Shown: positions 1-5,766, counted from the first letter of the stretch. The stretch is DNA of 10,368 nucleotides from an uncultured Actinomycetes bacterium (GCA_937888775.1 CALAQT010000383.1:1-10368); one strand, 5' to 3'. Notes: generated by a model not told the origin, from the sequence alone. Numbers and translations: made by a program.

Positions 1-72
1 CCCGCCTAGCTCAATTGGTAGAGCACTTCACTTGTAATGAAGAGGTTTTCGGTTCAAGTCCGAAGGCGGGCT
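1..72 (+). tRNA. tRNA-Thr (anticodon TGT), chimeric, forms attL
   Basis: This is a cloverleaf tRNA whose first base lies just outside the window. The acceptor stem is cccgcc (1-6, after the missing G) with ggcgggc (65-71). The D arm is gctc/gagc (9-12, 21-24). The anticodon stem is cttca/tgaag (26-30, 38-42) around loop cttgtaa, giving anticodon TGT (33-35). The T arm is ttcgg/ccgaa (48-52, 60-64) with loop ttcaagt. No CCA is encoded after discriminator T72. The 3' part from position 31 is repeated at 8697-8738, so the 3' half of this gene was probably supplied by the integrated element. Confidence 0.95.
31..72 (+). other. attL core: tRNA 3' segment shared with attR
   Basis: Positions 31-72 match 8697-8738 at 40 of 42 bases. 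The differences are A43 versus C8709 (variable loop) and A56 versus G8722 (T loop). The match starts at the anticodon loop and stops at the discriminator base, which is the usual extent of an attachment site for a tyrosine integrase that targets a tRNA. The integrase gene begins 56 bp further inside. The interval from one core to the other gives an excised circle of 8666 bp. Confidence 0.92.
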
Positions 73-127
73 TAGCCCGATTTGCAGGGAAAGCACGGGT
101 TTCGGCGAGCATCCTCAGCCTCGCTCG

Positions 128-1207
128 TCAGGCGCTTCGGAACTTTGACGGAACAGCAGATTCACTCAGCTCGGCGCGGGCCGCCGCGATCAGCTCGTCG
201 AAGCCGTCGAAGCGCTGGCCCTGCATCCCGTCGATCACGTGTGCGTACGTCGAGATGTGCAGCGTCGGTGAGTGCCCAAGCCGGCGTGCGGCCTCGGGGA
301 CCGTCAGGCCGGCGTAGTGGCACAAGCTCGCGGCGGTGTGACGCAGCGTGTACAGCGTCGCGTCGTCGCGACCTGTCGCGGTGACGACGCGCGAGTGCAA
401 GCGCTGACGCGTCCAGCTCTTGAGCCCCTCGGCGCTGATCGGGCCGATGATCGGCTCGTCGTCTCCGGGCCGACCGCAGTGCAATCGCCATTCGCGGAGC
501 TCCTGCGCAGTCTGACGCGGCACCTCGATCGCCCGGGCGCGGCGCGCGGTCCGTTTCGTCTGCGCCTTGCCGACGAGCAGCGTCTCTGATCCGAGCCCCC
601 TCCACGGCACGAGGCGAAGCTCGAGCGGCCGTAGTCCGAGGTGGCCGGCGAGCACGACGATGATCCGGTCACGGCCCTGCAGCGATGCGATCAGCGCCTC
701 GAGCTGGTGCGGCGTGAACGGGCGCACCTCCTCGCGGTCAGCGAGTGGCTTTCGGACGGCGCGGACCGGGTTGACAGCGATCAGCCCGTGCTCGGTCGCC
801 GCCTGCATGATCCCACTGAGGTAGATCAACGCCTCGCGGGCGGTGTTCGCGCTGCGTCCGTTCTGCAACAGATGGTGCTGGTGAGCGATCACCAGGGGGA
901 CGTCGATCGCGCGCAGCGGCTCGTCCAGGAGCTCGCCGAGGTGCTTCTCCAGCGCCCACGCGTATTTCGCCCTCGAGCTCGGCGATAGTGTCGCCGCGTG
1001 CGTGCGGAACCCCGACCGCACGAACTGGTCGAGCGTGACTGTCTCGCGGTCGAGATCGGCGGCGAGCGTGGGGCCGAGCTGCCGGCGGCGGGTGGTCTCG
1101 GCGTCGAACGTGACCGCGTCACGCTTGCGATCAAACGTGCGTGAGCGCTGATTGCCGCCGGTGCGATATTTCACCCGCCATTTGCCGTGCTCCTTGTGGA
1201 CGCTCAT
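128..1207 (-). CDS. int: Tyrosine site-specific integrase
   Basis: This 359-aa phage-type tyrosine recombinase would integrate and excise the element at the adjacent tRNA-Thr gene. An N-terminal arm-binding-like region (about 1-50) is followed by a core-binding SAM-like domain (about 55-150) and a catalytic domain (about 160-335). Visible catalytic elements are Arg193 in GLRPLEL, a lysine in the beta-hairpin around 214-218, Arg289 in LYTLRHTAASL, His312 in LGHSPTL and nucleophile Tyr321 in STYAHV. The box II position that is usually His (HxxR) is Tyr286 here. The ATG overlaps the stop of the upstream gene (ATGA), with AAGGG just ahead of it, so the two are translationally coupled. The gene ends 56 bp from the tRNA, the normal int-att arrangement. 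One candidate arm-type repeat lies inside its 3' end (138-159). Confidence 0.95.
   Translation of the reverse strand: MSVHKEHGKWRVKYRTGGNQRSRTFDRKRDAVTFDAETTRRRQLGPTLAADLDRETVTLDQFVRSGFRTHAATLSPSSRAKYAWALEKHLGELLDEPLRAIDVPLVIAHQHHLLQNGRSANTAREALIYLSGIMQAATEHGLIAVNPVRAVRKPLADREEVRPFTPHQLEALIASLQGRDRIIVVLAGHLGLRPLELRLVPWRGLGSETLLVGKAQTKRTARRARAIEVPRQTAQELREWRLHCGRPGDDEPIIGPISAEGLKSWTRQRLHSRVVTATGRDDATLYTLRHTAASLCHYAGLTVPEAARRLGHSPTLHISTYAHVIDGMQGQRFDGFDELIAAARAELSESAVPSKFRSA
138..159 (+). repeat. Subterminal direct repeat, left copy (candidate integrase arm site)
   Basis: Positions 138-159 match 8583-8604 at 20 of 22 bases in the same orientation. The shared core reads TGACGGAACA. The left copy is 65 bp inside the attL core and the right copy is 92 bp inside the attR core. 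In the excised circle the two would flank the attachment core on both sides as direct repeats, as arm-type sites do. The left copy lies within the last codons of int. Confidence 0.6.
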
Positions 1208-1605
1208 CGGGTGCCCTTCACGGCGTCCAGGTAGTTGTCGAGGATCTTGTCGGGGAGTCTCTCCATGGCGTCTGCCGTTGCGAGGGCGTTCTCTCGCGCT
1301 TGGTCGGTGACCCCCTCCTGGTCGGCGGCGGCGCGTAGCGCCTCAACGTGACTGGCCCGGAGGCGCGCCGCGTCGGCGAGTTCCCTGGCGAGCGTTCGCA
1401 TGGTCAGGTACCTCTCTACCGCGTTGAGGTCGGGCACCTCCACGTCGGCCTGATCGCCACGTTCATCGCTCACGGTCCACTTCCCGTAGTCGAGTCCTAG
1501 TGGATCGCGCATCCGGCTTTTGCTGATCCTGAGACCTTGGCGCTGCGCCATCCCGCGAAGCCGGTTCTCGCGAGCCTTCTGCACGAATAATTTGTTCGTT
1601 GTCAT
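1204..1605 (-). CDS. Small conserved-looking actinobacterial protein next to integrase
   Basis: This is a 133-aa protein if it starts at MTTNKLF; the frame is open for six more codons upstream (to 1623). The N-terminal third is basic, with a stretch around KSRMRDPLGLDYGKW. It resembles a small protein type I recall beside integrases and replication genes in actinobacterial elements (xxRDPxxxDYGxY-like), but I know no function for it. The C-terminal two thirds look helical, with runs such as ARELADAARLRASHVEALRAA. No clear ribosome-binding site precedes the start. The stop overlaps the integrase ATG (ATGA), so it is probably co-expressed with int. A recombination or regulatory accessory role is a guess from position only. 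Confidence 0.75.
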   Translation of the reverse strand: MTTNKLFVQKARENRLRGMAQRQGLRISKSRMRDPLGLDYGKWTVSDERGDQADVEVPDLNAVERYLTMRTLARELADAARLRASHVEALRAAADQEGVTDQARENALATADAMERLPDKILDNYLDAVKGTR

Positions 1606-1625
1606 GCTGGAAGCGTACCACAACC

Positions 1626-1641
1626 GATGCCAGAAGGCATC
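1626..1641 (-). promoter_or_regulatory. Perfect hairpin between the HTH gene and the int gene pair
   Basis: The sequence gatgcc-agaa-ggcatc is a 6-bp inverted repeat with a 4-base loop. It lies immediately after the HTH gene stop (1642-1644) and about 20 bp before the next gene start. No T-run follows on the minus strand, so a strong intrinsic terminator is unlikely. It could be a weak attenuator, a processing site or an operator that separates the rep operon from int. Confidence 0.4.
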
Positions 1642-1926
1642 CTAATCGCGCAGGAAGTCATAGCTCCGCCCCACTCGCCGCGAGCGGGACGGGCCCGGCG
1701 CACCGACGCGCTCAAGCCGCTCGATGTACTCGCGCAGCTCGTCGGCGCGGACCATCACCCGCCCGTGATCGAGCACCGCCGGCACCGACCGAGCGGCGAT
1801 CCGCCGGCGCACCGTCCGCGGCGAGCAGTCCAGCAGCCGCGCCGTGGTCGCGACCGACAGCAGCGCCGGTACCTGAAGCACCGCGACCGGCTCGAGCTCG
1901 GCATCGGTCATCAGCCGTCCGGTCAC
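1642..1926 (-). CDS. HTH DNA-binding protein, excisionase/AlpA-like
   Basis: This 94-aa protein has a MerR-type/excisionase-like winged helix at about residues 20-70: LLSVATTARLLDCSPRTVRRRI, then a short wing (VPAVLDHGRVMVR) and the closing helix ADELREYIERL. Proteins of this family are excisionases or directionality factors of tRNA-integrated elements, or AlpA-type activators. Its position two genes from int fits an excisionase. The start is GTG at 1926, overlapping the upstream stop as GTGA; an ATG five codons in is an alternative. The basic tail (PSRSRRVGRSY) may add DNA contacts. Whether it directs excision or represses transcription cannot be decided from sequence alone. Confidence 0.82.
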   Translation of the reverse strand: MTGRLMTDAELEPVAVLQVPALLSVATTARLLDCSPRTVRRRIAARSVPAVLDHGRVMVRADELREYIERLERVGAPGPSRSRRVGRSYDFLRD

Positions 1927-2138
1927 GCCGCCTCCCGATCCCGAACACGATCAAGTTCGAGCACCAGGTATGCCGCCGCCGGCAGCGCGTTCTCAGCGAG
2001 CCCGACGCGCACGAGCGCCCGTAACAGACGCTCGGCGCCGCCTCTCGGAGTCCGGCGACGATCCGCGAGCCCAGCCGCGAGCCCTCTGCACGCCGCCTCT
2101 AGGTCAAGCTGCGTCTGCTGCTCGGTCACGGCGCTCAC
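1923..2138 (-). CDS. Small hypothetical protein (71 aa) in the rep operon
   Basis: I do not recognise this protein. It is 71 aa, Ala/Leu/Arg rich and probably all helical, with an arginine-rich centre (LADRRRTPRGGAERLLRAL). Support for a real gene comes from both junctions: its GTG overlaps the stop of the initiator gene (GTGA at 2138-2135) and its stop overlaps the GTG of the HTH gene (GTGA at 1926-1923). The third codon positions are GC-rich, as in its neighbours. It would be translated only by coupling, since no separate ribosome-binding site is evident. Confidence 0.65.
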   Translation of the reverse strand: MSAVTEQQTQLDLEAACRGLAAGLADRRRTPRGGAERLLRALVRVGLAENALPAAAYLVLELDRVRDREAA

Positions 2139-2992
2139 GACGCCTTCGACTGCTCGGTGAGGAACAGCTCGGAGAGCACGTAGTAGTCGCCGGTCAGGCC
2201 GTACTCAATCCACGCCTGCACGTGCTCACGGTCCATGAACACGCGATAGAACTCCGTCCACCAGTGCTCGTAGTCGAGCTCCCCCGCTTGGATCGCTGCC
2301 GCCACGCCATCGTTCGCCAGTTTCAGTTGGTCGACGGTGAAGCGGTCACGGACGATTCGCCCGCCCACTGCTTTGGCTCGAGCGTCGGTGAGTTGGACCC
2401 TCGTGCTTCTCCTGGCTTTGATCCGCCAGTCCTCGAAGACATCAGCAATTTGTTCCTGCACGTCCAGCGCGGCCTTCGGCCGTGCCTCCGTCTCTGGCGC
2501 GGTCGTAGACCGTGCCTCCGCCTCCGGAGGCAGAGGCAAAGCCTCTGCATGGAGAGAGGTCTCGCCTAAAGAAGGTTTAAGTAACGGTTCTTTAACGGTT
2601 AGGGTGACATCTGGGTGTCGCCCCTGACGGACATAGCTATGTCGCCCCTGAATGGACATAGCTATGTCACCCCTGAGGCTGTCAGGGGTGACATAGCTAT
2701 GTCCGCCCTGCCGTGCCGGTTTGGACACCGCGGCTGACGTGTTCATGCGATACCGAGCCGGCTTGTAGCGGTGCGCGTCCGCGACCTTCACAAGCAGCCC
2801 GATCTGCTCCAGCTGGCGGATGATGCGCTGCACCTGACGGTCGCTCTTGTCGACCTTCCAGGCGATGTAGGCGACGCTGGGGAAGATGCTCTGGCCGTCG
2901 TCGCTGCCGTGGTCGGCGAGCGCGAGCGCGACGAGCAGCTGCGACTCGGTCAGCTTCAGCGCGAATAGGGCGGACATCAGCTTGCCGCTCAC
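2135..2992 (-). CDS. Replisome-organiser-like replication initiator (winged helix)
   Basis: This 285-aa protein probably binds an origin and recruits the host helicase. The N-terminal 1-85 is a winged helix of the kind found in phage replication proteins: LTESQLLVALALADHGSDD, FPSVAYIAWKVDKSDRQVQR, IIRQLEQIGLL. Residues about 90-175 form a low-complexity linker with a repeated GxHSYV peptide and EAR repeats. The C-terminal 180-262 (VFEDWRIKARRS, LTDARAKAVGGRI, FTVDQLKLANDGV, WWTEFYRVFMDREHVQAWIE) matches in layout the C-terminal domain that I recall from phage replisome organisers. The linker-coding DNA holds iterons and an AT-rich tract, as in lambda gene O. The start is GTG at 2992, overlapping the methyltransferase stop (GTGA). 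No helicase or primase gene is visible, so host enzymes would be needed. Confidence 0.85.
   Translation of the reverse strand: MSGKLMSALFALKLTESQLLVALALADHGSDDGQSIFPSVAYIAWKVDKSDRQVQRIIRQLEQIGLLVKVADAHRYKPARYRMNTSAAVSKPARQGGHSYVTPDSLRGDIAMSIQGRHSYVRQGRHPDVTLTVKEPLLKPSLGETSLHAEALPLPPEAEARSTTAPETEARPKAALDVQEQIADVFEDWRIKARRSTRVQLTDARAKAVGGRIVRDRFTVDQLKLANDGVAAAIQAGELDYEHWWTEFYRVFMDREHVQAWIEYGLTGDYYVLSELFLTEQSKAS
2566..2602. other. AT-rich tract, candidate DNA unwinding element
   Basis: By my count this stretch is about 65% A+T in DNA that is otherwise strongly GC-rich. It contains two copies of TAACGGTT (2582-2589 and 2593-2600) eleven bases apart. It directly abuts the iteron cluster at 2606-2704, an initiator-iteron/unwinding-element order like that of lambda-type origins. 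It lies inside the initiator coding sequence. Confidence 0.55.
2606..2704. repeat. Iteron cluster inside the initiator gene (candidate origin)
   Basis: Three perfect copies of the 14-bp palindrome GACATAGCTATGTC lie at 2630-2643, 2655-2668 and 2690-2703. A degenerate fourth copy (GACAT and TGTC ends kept) is at 2606-2619. Copies one and two are direct, 25 bp apart, each followed by RCCCCTGA. Copy three is inverted, so 2654-2676 and 2682-2704 form a perfect 23-bp inverted repeat with a 5-bp spacer. The degenerate copy also ends in GCCCCTGA. This encodes the repeated GxHSYV peptide of the initiator linker. The layout suggests a multi-site binding locus for the initiator itself. Confidence 0.72.
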
Positions 2993-3597
2993 GCCGCCGG
3001 CTCCAGGTCAGTTTCGTAACGGTCTGAGGTCGCTATCGACACCCCGGAACCGTTACGAAAGATGATGAGCGCAGACGGGAACGGCGCGGCGGCGCTCGCA
3101 CCGCCGAACTTCAGTCGGCCGCGCAGCAGACGCACCTCGCCGTGCATCGCGTAGTCATGCCACCAGCGCGTGTCCGTGCGGGCGGGCACAAGGCACACGA
3201 CAAGCTCGGCGGTGGTCTGAGCTGACAAGCTCGCCTTCTCCATCCACGCCGCCACCGCGCGCCCATATGGCGGGTTCATAAACACGCGCCCCGGCCACGG
3301 CTGCGCCAGCCCGTTGTCCGCCATCGTGAAGTACCGCGCGCACTTTGCGTTCTCTACGGTTGCGCACGGGTCGAGGTCGAACCCGAACTCGGCATTTAGC
3401 TCGTCAAAGAAGTCCTGCGGAGTCGACCACTCGACCGTCTTGGACGAGAACAGCACCGCGAGCTTGTGCCTCGGGCGTCGGTGTCGCTTGCGATACGCGA
3501 CCATTCGGCAGGCGTCAGAGCAGTAACGGCGCGGGCGTCCCGTGGGGGGCCGGACGACCGCGACGCGGCAGATGTTGCAGCGGCCGGGCCGGCTCAC
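2989..3597 (-). CDS. Phage-type DNA N6-adenine methyltransferase with N-terminal zinc finger
   Basis: This 202-aa protein belongs to the small phage N6-adenine methyltransferase (Dam) family. It should transfer methyl from SAM to adenine in DNA. Residues 7-30 form a CxxC...YCSDAC zinc-finger-like module (Cys7, Cys10, Cys26, Cys30), followed by a basic stretch. The catalytic part starts at EWSTPQDFFDELN (56-68), then FDLDPCAT (73-80), the adenine-specific NPPY motif (108-111) and the family-typical end PFPSALIIF (172-180). The start is GTG at 3597, overlapping the upstream stop (GTGA), and its stop overlaps the initiator GTG. Sitting directly before the initiator gene, it could mark the origin or protect element DNA; target specificity is unknown. 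Its 3' end contains a 12-bp inverted repeat (3012-3060). Confidence 0.9.
   Translation of the reverse strand: MSRPGRCNICRVAVVRPPTGRPRRYCSDACRMVAYRKRHRRPRHKLAVLFSSKTVEWSTPQDFFDELNAEFGFDLDPCATVENAKCARYFTMADNGLAQPWPGRVFMNPPYGRAVAAWMEKASLSAQTTAELVVCLVPARTDTRWWHDYAMHGEVRLLRGRLKFGGASAAAPFPSALIIFRNGSGVSIATSDRYETDLEPAA
3012..3060 (-). promoter_or_regulatory. 12-bp perfect inverted repeat ahead of the initiator start
   Basis: TTTCGTAACGGT (3012-3023) and its exact reverse complement (3049-3060) are separated by 25 bases. They lie inside the 3' end of the methyltransferase gene and end 20 bp before the initiator GTG. The CGTAACGG core recurs elsewhere in the element (2582, 3522, 6138, 6181). It could be an mRNA hairpin controlling coupling into the initiator gene, or a protein binding site. 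Confidence 0.5.
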
Positions 3598-4043
3598 GCC
3601 GACCGCTCGGTTAGATCGTGTCGCCGGCCGCCAGCCGGCTCGCCCTCGTCGCTGCTGGGCCCGGCGCGAGCCGCGCTACGAACCCTGCGGGAGTGAGCCC
3701 GACGCGCACGGCCGTGGCACCGGACGCGAGCGCGAGACCGGCACGGCGGTGGCCGCCGTAGCAGCTTGCGGGCCATGACCAGCTCGCGGGCCGTGTACAG
3801 AGTTCTGAGCGCGACGTCCGCCCTGAGCACAAAGTCCGCCCTGAGCGACGACAACGCACGGCGATTGACGTCGGCGAGCACGTCGGCCGGCGACGGTGGC
3901 GGCGAGGACTGGGGTTCGCTCGGCGTGGGCAGGGGCGGCAACGGTTGCTCGAGCAGCGCCGCATCAACCAGATCGAAGAGATACGCGGCGCCACACGGGC
4001 CGAGATCCCAATCAGGCGCGTCGCCGCTACTGGACTGCGTCAT
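3594..4043 (-). CDS. Unknown protein, first gene of the rep operon; C-terminal frame uncertain
   Basis: I do not recognise this protein. As read it has 149 aa: an acidic start (MTQSSSGDAPDWDLG), a helix (AAYLFDLVDAALLEQ), a Pro/Ser linker (about 33-52), and a helical part DVLADVNRRALSSL...ALRTLYTARELVMARKLL. From about residue 95 (near position 3760) the sequence becomes an arginine-rich string unlike a folded protein. A frame shifted by one base there reads smoothly (GLALASGATAVRVGLTP and onward) with GC-rich third positions and stops at 3611. The unshifted frame, however, ends in a GTGA overlap with the methyltransferase start, like the other junctions of the operon. A +1 shift, a mutation or a sequencing error are all possible. 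The start is ATG at 4043 with no clear ribosome-binding site and a palindrome just upstream. Confidence 0.62.
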   Translation of the reverse strand: MTQSSSGDAPDWDLGPCGAAYLFDLVDAALLEQPLPPLPTPSEPQSSPPPSPADVLADVNRRALSSLRADFVLRADVALRTLYTARELVMARKLLRRPPPCRSRARVRCHGRARRAHSRRVRSAARAGPSSDEGEPAGGRRHDLTERSA

Positions 4044-4077
4044 CGTCGCGTGATCGCTGGAGGGTCATAACGCGACG
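4044..4077 (-). promoter_or_regulatory. Palindromic operator-like site upstream of the rep operon
   Basis: CGTCGCGT (4044-4051) and ACGCGACG (4070-4077) form a perfect 8-bp inverted repeat with an 18-bp spacer. It touches the first codon of the rep operon. A regulator bound here would cover the start region. Candidate regulators are the HTH protein or the initiator, but nothing links them directly. I cannot assign -10/-35 boxes with confidence; a TAGAGT hexamer at about 4081-4086 (minus strand) is one option. Confidence 0.4.
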
Positions 4078-4119
4078 CACTCTAGATTGCCGCGAGGCGG
4101 AACCTTTAGAAACGCGAAA

Positions 4120-4139
4120 CGCCCCCGACTATGGGGGCG
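4120..4139 (-). terminator. Intrinsic terminator, second of a tandem pair
   Basis: A 7-bp GC stem CGCCCCC/GGGGGCG with a 6-base loop lies between the two operons. On the minus strand the stem is followed by TTTCGCGTTTC, a T-rich but interrupted tail. It lies downstream of the 4335-4595 gene and a stronger hairpin at 4228-4260, so it probably backs up termination before the rep operon. Confidence 0.55.
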
Positions 4140-4227
4140 CTCCGTGTGGCTTCAGAAGTGTTATGGCCCTTGAAGCGCAGCGATCAGACTACGACCACAC
4201 AATCTACCGGATCGGCCGGCCGGAAAA

Positions 4228-4260
4228 CAGAGCGCCTCCCGCGAACGGAGAGGCGCTCTG
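4228..4260 (-). terminator. Strong intrinsic terminator of the packaging operon
   Basis: CAGAGCGCCTC (4228-4238) pairs perfectly over 11 bp with GAGGCGCTCTG (4250-4260) around an 11-base loop. On the minus strand the stem is followed directly by TTTTCC. It lies 75 bp beyond the stop of the last gene of the operon (4335). Form and place fit a rho-independent terminator. Confidence 0.72.
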
Positions 4261-4334
4261 GAGACGGCGCCATGCAACGCTCCAAATCTACCGGGCATCG
4301 TGGACGTCATCTTCTCCAGCGTTGCGCCGGCCAT

Positions 4335-4595
4335 TCAGGCACCCGTTCCATGCTTCGAGACCACGGCGAGCGCGTCGGGGCTGACCTTCAGCACATCGGC
4401 GACCGTCTGCCGGGCCTCAGCCTCATTCGTTGCCAAGACAACAACGTAGGTGGTTACCTTCTCCCGCGGCTCGCGACGCAAGTTTTCAGTGAACTTGGTC
4501 TTAAACACGTCCTTGAGCCCTGGAGCGCGCAGCTTGATGATGTCGTCCTCGGTGAGGCTGCCGTCCCGTCTGGTGACTGAGAAACGCTTCGCCAT
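4335..4595 (-). CDS. Unknown small protein (86 aa), last gene of the packaging operon
   Basis: I do not recognise this protein. With the start at MAKRFSVTRRDG (ATG at 4595) it has 86 aa. That start has AGGAAGGG about ten bases upstream and overlaps the preceding stop as TGATG, so I prefer it to the longer frame opening at 4658. The basic N-terminal half (LKDVFKTKFTENLRREPRE) is followed by a beta strand TTYVVVLAT, a helix NEAEARQTVADVLK and a second strand DALAVVS. This suggests a small alpha/beta fold. It lies just before the terminators. No catalytic motif or membrane segment is visible. Confidence 0.72.
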   Translation of the reverse strand: MAKRFSVTRRDGSLTEDDIIKLRAPGLKDVFKTKFTENLRREPREKVTTYVVVLATNEAEARQTVADVLKVSPDALAVVSKHGTGA

Positions 4596-4798
4596 CACTC
4601 GCGTCCCTTCCTGAGCGGAGCGCGTTTTGGAAGTAGACGGGCAACTCGACGCAACCATGGCGCTAGACGATCGGACTCAAGATCAGCAGCAGCTAGGAGT
4701 TCCTCGCGGGCAACCTCCATCGGGTGCGGGACGTAGCCGCGGCCTTCTTGTCGCCTTTGGTGAAGCTCGCGCCGTTCGATGTCTTGGATAGTTGCCAT
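4595..4798 (-). CDS. Unknown small protein (67 aa)
   Basis: This short, highly charged protein starts at MATIQDIERRELHQRRQ. The ATG at 4798 has a near-perfect GAGGAGG ribosome-binding site about six bases upstream, which decides the start inside a much longer open frame. The sequence is rich in Arg/Glu/Leu and mostly helical (PMEVAREELLAAADLE, LAPWLRRVARLLPK) with a basic tail. It might bind nucleic acid or a protein partner; I know no family for it. Its stop overlaps the next ATG by one base (TGATG). The 200 bp upstream hold no supported gene but contain a strong hairpin. Confidence 0.68.
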   Translation of the reverse strand: MATIQDIERRELHQRRQEGRGYVPHPMEVAREELLAAADLESDRLAPWLRRVARLLPKRAPLRKGRE

Positions 4799-5000
4799 CA
4801 GGCCCTCCTCGGTTGCGTGGCGTTGCCGCGGCTCGGAGAGCGGGTCCTGTCTGGCGAGGAAGGCAACCGCCGCATTCGGTAGGTTGCCTGGCGCGTCGAA
4901 CGGTCGCACGTTCGGAGCCACGGCGGGGGCTGTTTCGGGCAGCGCCCCGCCACTTTTATGGTGGACGCGCACTCTAGCCCTGCCAGCGGCAGACCGCAAG
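4799..5000 (-). other. Non-coding gap inside the packaging operon with strong hairpins
   Basis: This is the only large gap in an otherwise tightly packed operon. GGCGGGGGCTG (4922-4932) pairs with CAGCGCCCCGCC (4940-4951) as an 11-bp stem with one bulged base and a 7-base loop. It is followed on the plus strand by ACTTTTATGG. A smaller repeat, CGAACG/CGTTCG, lies at about 4896-4913. The minus-strand frame stays open through here, so an N-terminal extension of the next gene is possible but lacks a ribosome-binding site. Other options are an mRNA processing element, a small RNA or part of a packaging site. Confidence 0.45.
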
Positions 5001-5354
5001 CTAGCCGGCGGTAAGCCTCCGGCGCTGTTCGGCGCGACGCCGCCGCGCTTCCGCGGCTCCGGAAACGGCCGCTCCCCTCTGCGCCCGCTCCACCACCGCC
5101 CGGATTTCGCGCGGCCTGGCACCGCACGAAAGGCAGAACTCGAGCAGCTGATCGATCCGCTCGCCCGGCGCGAGCGTGGAGCTCCCCGGCGCCCCCGGCC
5201 ACCCATCCAAGGAAAGCCAACGATTTCGGATTCGTGTCGCAGTCCCCGCCGGCCGCCCGTATGACAACCACGACCCTGCATCGCTGAGCTGACACCAGAC
5301 CTCGGCGTCATCGCCGTGGGCCTGCACGCTGGCGCCGGGGATTTTCTCAGCCAT
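5001..5354 (-). CDS. Unknown protein (117 aa) downstream of terminase small subunit
   Basis: I do not recognise this protein. The start at MAEKIPGASVQAHG (ATG at 5354) overlaps the terminase stop by eight bases. A longer frame opens at 5432 but would run deep into the terminase gene. An N-terminal part with tryptophans (AEVWCQLSDAGSWLSYG, NRWLSLDGW) is followed by a helical segment ERIDQLLEFCLSCGARPREIRAVVERAQ and a very basic tail (AAEARRRRAEQRRRL). The two cysteines in CLSC are not part of an obvious zinc site. The basic tail suggests contact with DNA or RNA. A packaging or head-assembly accessory role is only suggested by position. Confidence 0.7.
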   Translation of the reverse strand: MAEKIPGASVQAHGDDAEVWCQLSDAGSWLSYGRPAGTATRIRNRWLSLDGWPGAPGSSTLAPGERIDQLLEFCLSCGARPREIRAVVERAQRGAAVSGAAEARRRRAEQRRRLTAG

Positions 5355-5766
5355 CGAGCCCGGCCGCCTTCCGGTCTGACACTGCCCGGAGCCGCTCGCG
5401 GTCCCAACGCACGCTCGCGGCCTTGATCGCACGCCGCGACGTCGGCGACGTCGCGCGTCCTGCCGTGTCCTCCGTCGAAACCCTCTGCAGCAGCGACACG
5501 ACCTGCGACTCGCACAATCTCAACTCCACGAGCGCCGGATGCAAAGTCAGCTGGGCGCGGGAACCCTCGGCGAGCAGGCCATCGCGATCAAGAATCTCGC
5601 GCAGCGCAGCCTCACGGTCTGCGACCTGGCAGGCGCGGGCGAGGATCTCGAGCTCGTGGACGCCGAACCTCAATCCTTCGCCCAAGCCGTCGTGCATCGC
5701 CGTCCACAGCCGCCGGCCGGCTGCCTGAAGCCCCGCGGGCGCACGTGCCGAGCGCTCAGCCGCCAT
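5347..5766 (-). CDS. terS: Phage terminase small subunit, P27-like
   Basis: This 139-aa protein has the layout of the P27-type small terminase family: an opening APAGLQAAGRRLWTAM, then GVHELEILARACQVADREAALREIL (about 35-59), a short loop, TLHPALVELRLCESQVVSLLQRV (about 74-96) and a basic tail. Small terminases recognise the packaging site and hand DNA to the large subunit. No large terminase gene follows, so a helper enzyme would have to be used. The ATG at 5766 has GGGAG five bases upstream and overlaps the zinc-finger gene stop (TGATG); a TTG one codon earlier is less likely. The assignment rests on recalled family pattern, without a search. Confidence 0.78.
   Translation of the reverse strand: MAAERSARAPAGLQAAGRRLWTAMHDGLGEGLRFGVHELEILARACQVADREAALREILDRDGLLAEGSRAQLTLHPALVELRLCESQVVSLLQRVSTEDTAGRATSPTSRRAIKAASVRWDRERLRAVSDRKAAGLDG

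Noticed and set aside
162..1134. Several open frames opposite or within int
   Set aside because: They are shadows of the integrase in GC-rich DNA, rich in Arg/Ser/Ala without motifs.
2480..2548. Short direct repeat CCGTGCCTCCG (30 bp apart) and palindrome GCAGAGGC-aaa-GCCTCTGC as separate origin sites
   Set aside because: They lie in the same initiator linker and may belong to the origin region, but they are short and may simply reflect the EAR-repeat coding; not enough for a separate claim.
4595..5515. Minus-strand 306-aa open frame as one protein
   Set aside because: It runs through the terminase and the 117-aa gene in another frame; only its last 67 codons have a strong ribosome-binding site.
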